From Primorskyibacter flagellatus (lineage in GTDB: Bacteria; Pseudomonadota; Alphaproteobacteria; Rhodobacterales; Rhodobacteraceae), in contig NZ_BMFJ01000002.1 in assembly GCF_014638275.1 (NCBI RefSeq), positions 124,001-188,000 on the forward strand: a stretch of DNA of 64,000 bases, written 5' to 3'. Positions 63,636 to 64,000 of this stretch are shown here, piece by piece; position 1 is the stretch's first letter, and every line of letters starts with the position of its first letter. The notes beneath the pieces were generated by a model. That model searched no databases. It had not been told where the DNA came from and saw only the letters and a program-made list of their open reading frames with translations. The position numbers and the translations under genes are program-made.

Positions 63636-64000
63636 AGGTCCGCCCCCGCCAGCTGCAGCCGCCGGCCCGAGATCCGCAGCACCCGCGCCTGCACCTGCTG
63701 CTTGGCCGCGCGGATCAGGCCGAGGTCGTGGGAGGCGATCATCACCGTCTTGCCCATCCGGTTGAGTTCCACCAGCAGGTGCAGCAGGCGCTGCGACATC
63801 TCCCAGTCCACGTTGCCCGTCGGCTCGTCCGCAAGGATCACGTCGGGTGACAGGATCACCGCCCGCGCCAGCGCCGCCCGCTGCCGCTCCCCGCCCGACA
63901 GCTGCGGCGGCAGCGCCCCGGCACGCGGGGTCAGCCCGCACCAGCCCAGCAGGTCGGCAAGATTCTGGGATTCCGCCTGCACATCGCGGCCTGCGACGGT
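63632..64000 (-). CDS. ftsE: cell division ATP-binding protein FtsE, N-terminus outside the window
   Basis: The frame is open to the window edge, so the N-terminus with Walker A is missing. The visible 122 residues have the ABC signature LSGGERQRAALARA, Walker B VILADEPTGNVD and the H-loop VMIASHD. It is the ATPase partner of FtsX, and its stop overlaps the ftsX start. Confidence 0.93.
   Translation of the reverse strand, partial: TVAGRDVQAESQNLADLLGWCGLTPRAGALPPQLSGGERQRAALARAVILSPDVILADEPTGNVDWEMSQRLLHLLVELNRMGKTVMIASHDLGLIRAAKQQVQARVLRISGRRLQLAGADL

Overview
The window is GC-rich bacterial chromosome, most likely from an alphaproteobacterium of the Rhodobacteraceae (Roseobacter/Rhodobacter group). 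The evidence is the crotonyl-CoA carboxylase/reductase and ethylmalonyl-CoA mutase pair, a 343-residue double-MaoC mesaconyl-CoA hydratase, a mcl2-type lyase-fold protein, a 2-oxoglutarate dehydrogenase E2 with two lipoyl domains, a VPLPA-CTERM protein, and short intergenic repeats of the GGATATTT...GGCAAGATGAA type. Genes are densely packed, with many 1-4 bp start/stop overlaps. I found no rRNA, tRNA, CRISPR array, prophage, transposase or integrase.

Layout. 1-11144 (+): a nitrogen and purine scavenging block. It has the end of pxpC, then pxpA (5-oxoproline hydrolysis), xdhABC (xanthine dehydrogenase and its maturation factor), and a BMP-type nucleoside/purine ABC importer whose ATPase overlaps xdhC by 4 bp. 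11295-15777: an MFS transporter divergent from a TetR regulator that leads a flavoprotein/methyltransferase operon. 16041-20514 (-): a dimethylglycine/sarcosine dehydrogenase-like protein and gamma-glutamyltransferase. 20746-24393: etfBA, a DUF6473-like protein and 3-hydroxybutyryl-CoA dehydrogenase. 24545-27161 (-): a RecD-like helicase, an SDR and a DoxX-like protein, translationally coupled. 27338-30974: divergent ccr and ecm of the ethylmalonyl-CoA pathway. 31186-38753: deoD, creD, a DUF1989 protein, a YghU-type GST, an unknown protein, an NCS1 permease and an ornithine/lysine decarboxylase behind a long structured leader.

39077-61922 is a respiratory-carbon supercluster. It holds sdhCDAB (-), a TorF-like porin, the mcl2/NnrU/DUF1737/mch operon (-), then mdh, sucC, a periplasmic unknown, sucD, a sulfotransferase, a DUF805 protein, sucA, sucB and lpdA (+). 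Between sucB and lpdA lie a VPLPA-CTERM protein and a MAPEG/unknown/MAPEG trio. The window ends in plsC, ftsX and a partial ftsE (-).

How the genes work together: EtfAB, Hbd, Ccr, Ecm, Mch and Mcl2 serve fatty-acid and acetyl-CoA assimilation through the ethylmalonyl-CoA pathway, which feeds the TCA enzymes encoded alongside (Sdh, Suc, Mdh, Lpd). PxpA/C, Xdh, the BMP importer, DeoD, Ggt and the dehydrogenases recover nitrogen and carbon from purines, glutathione and methylated amines.

No clearly new multi-gene system such as defence or secretion is visible. The two strongest non-routine signals are a pair of GTGATCAC palindromes 21 bp apart upstream of both sdhC and sucC, and a copy of the dispersed intergenic repeat sitting in frame inside xdhB. 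The second fits a shift of about 25 residues in XdhB active-site numbering relative to the Rhodobacter capsulatus enzyme.
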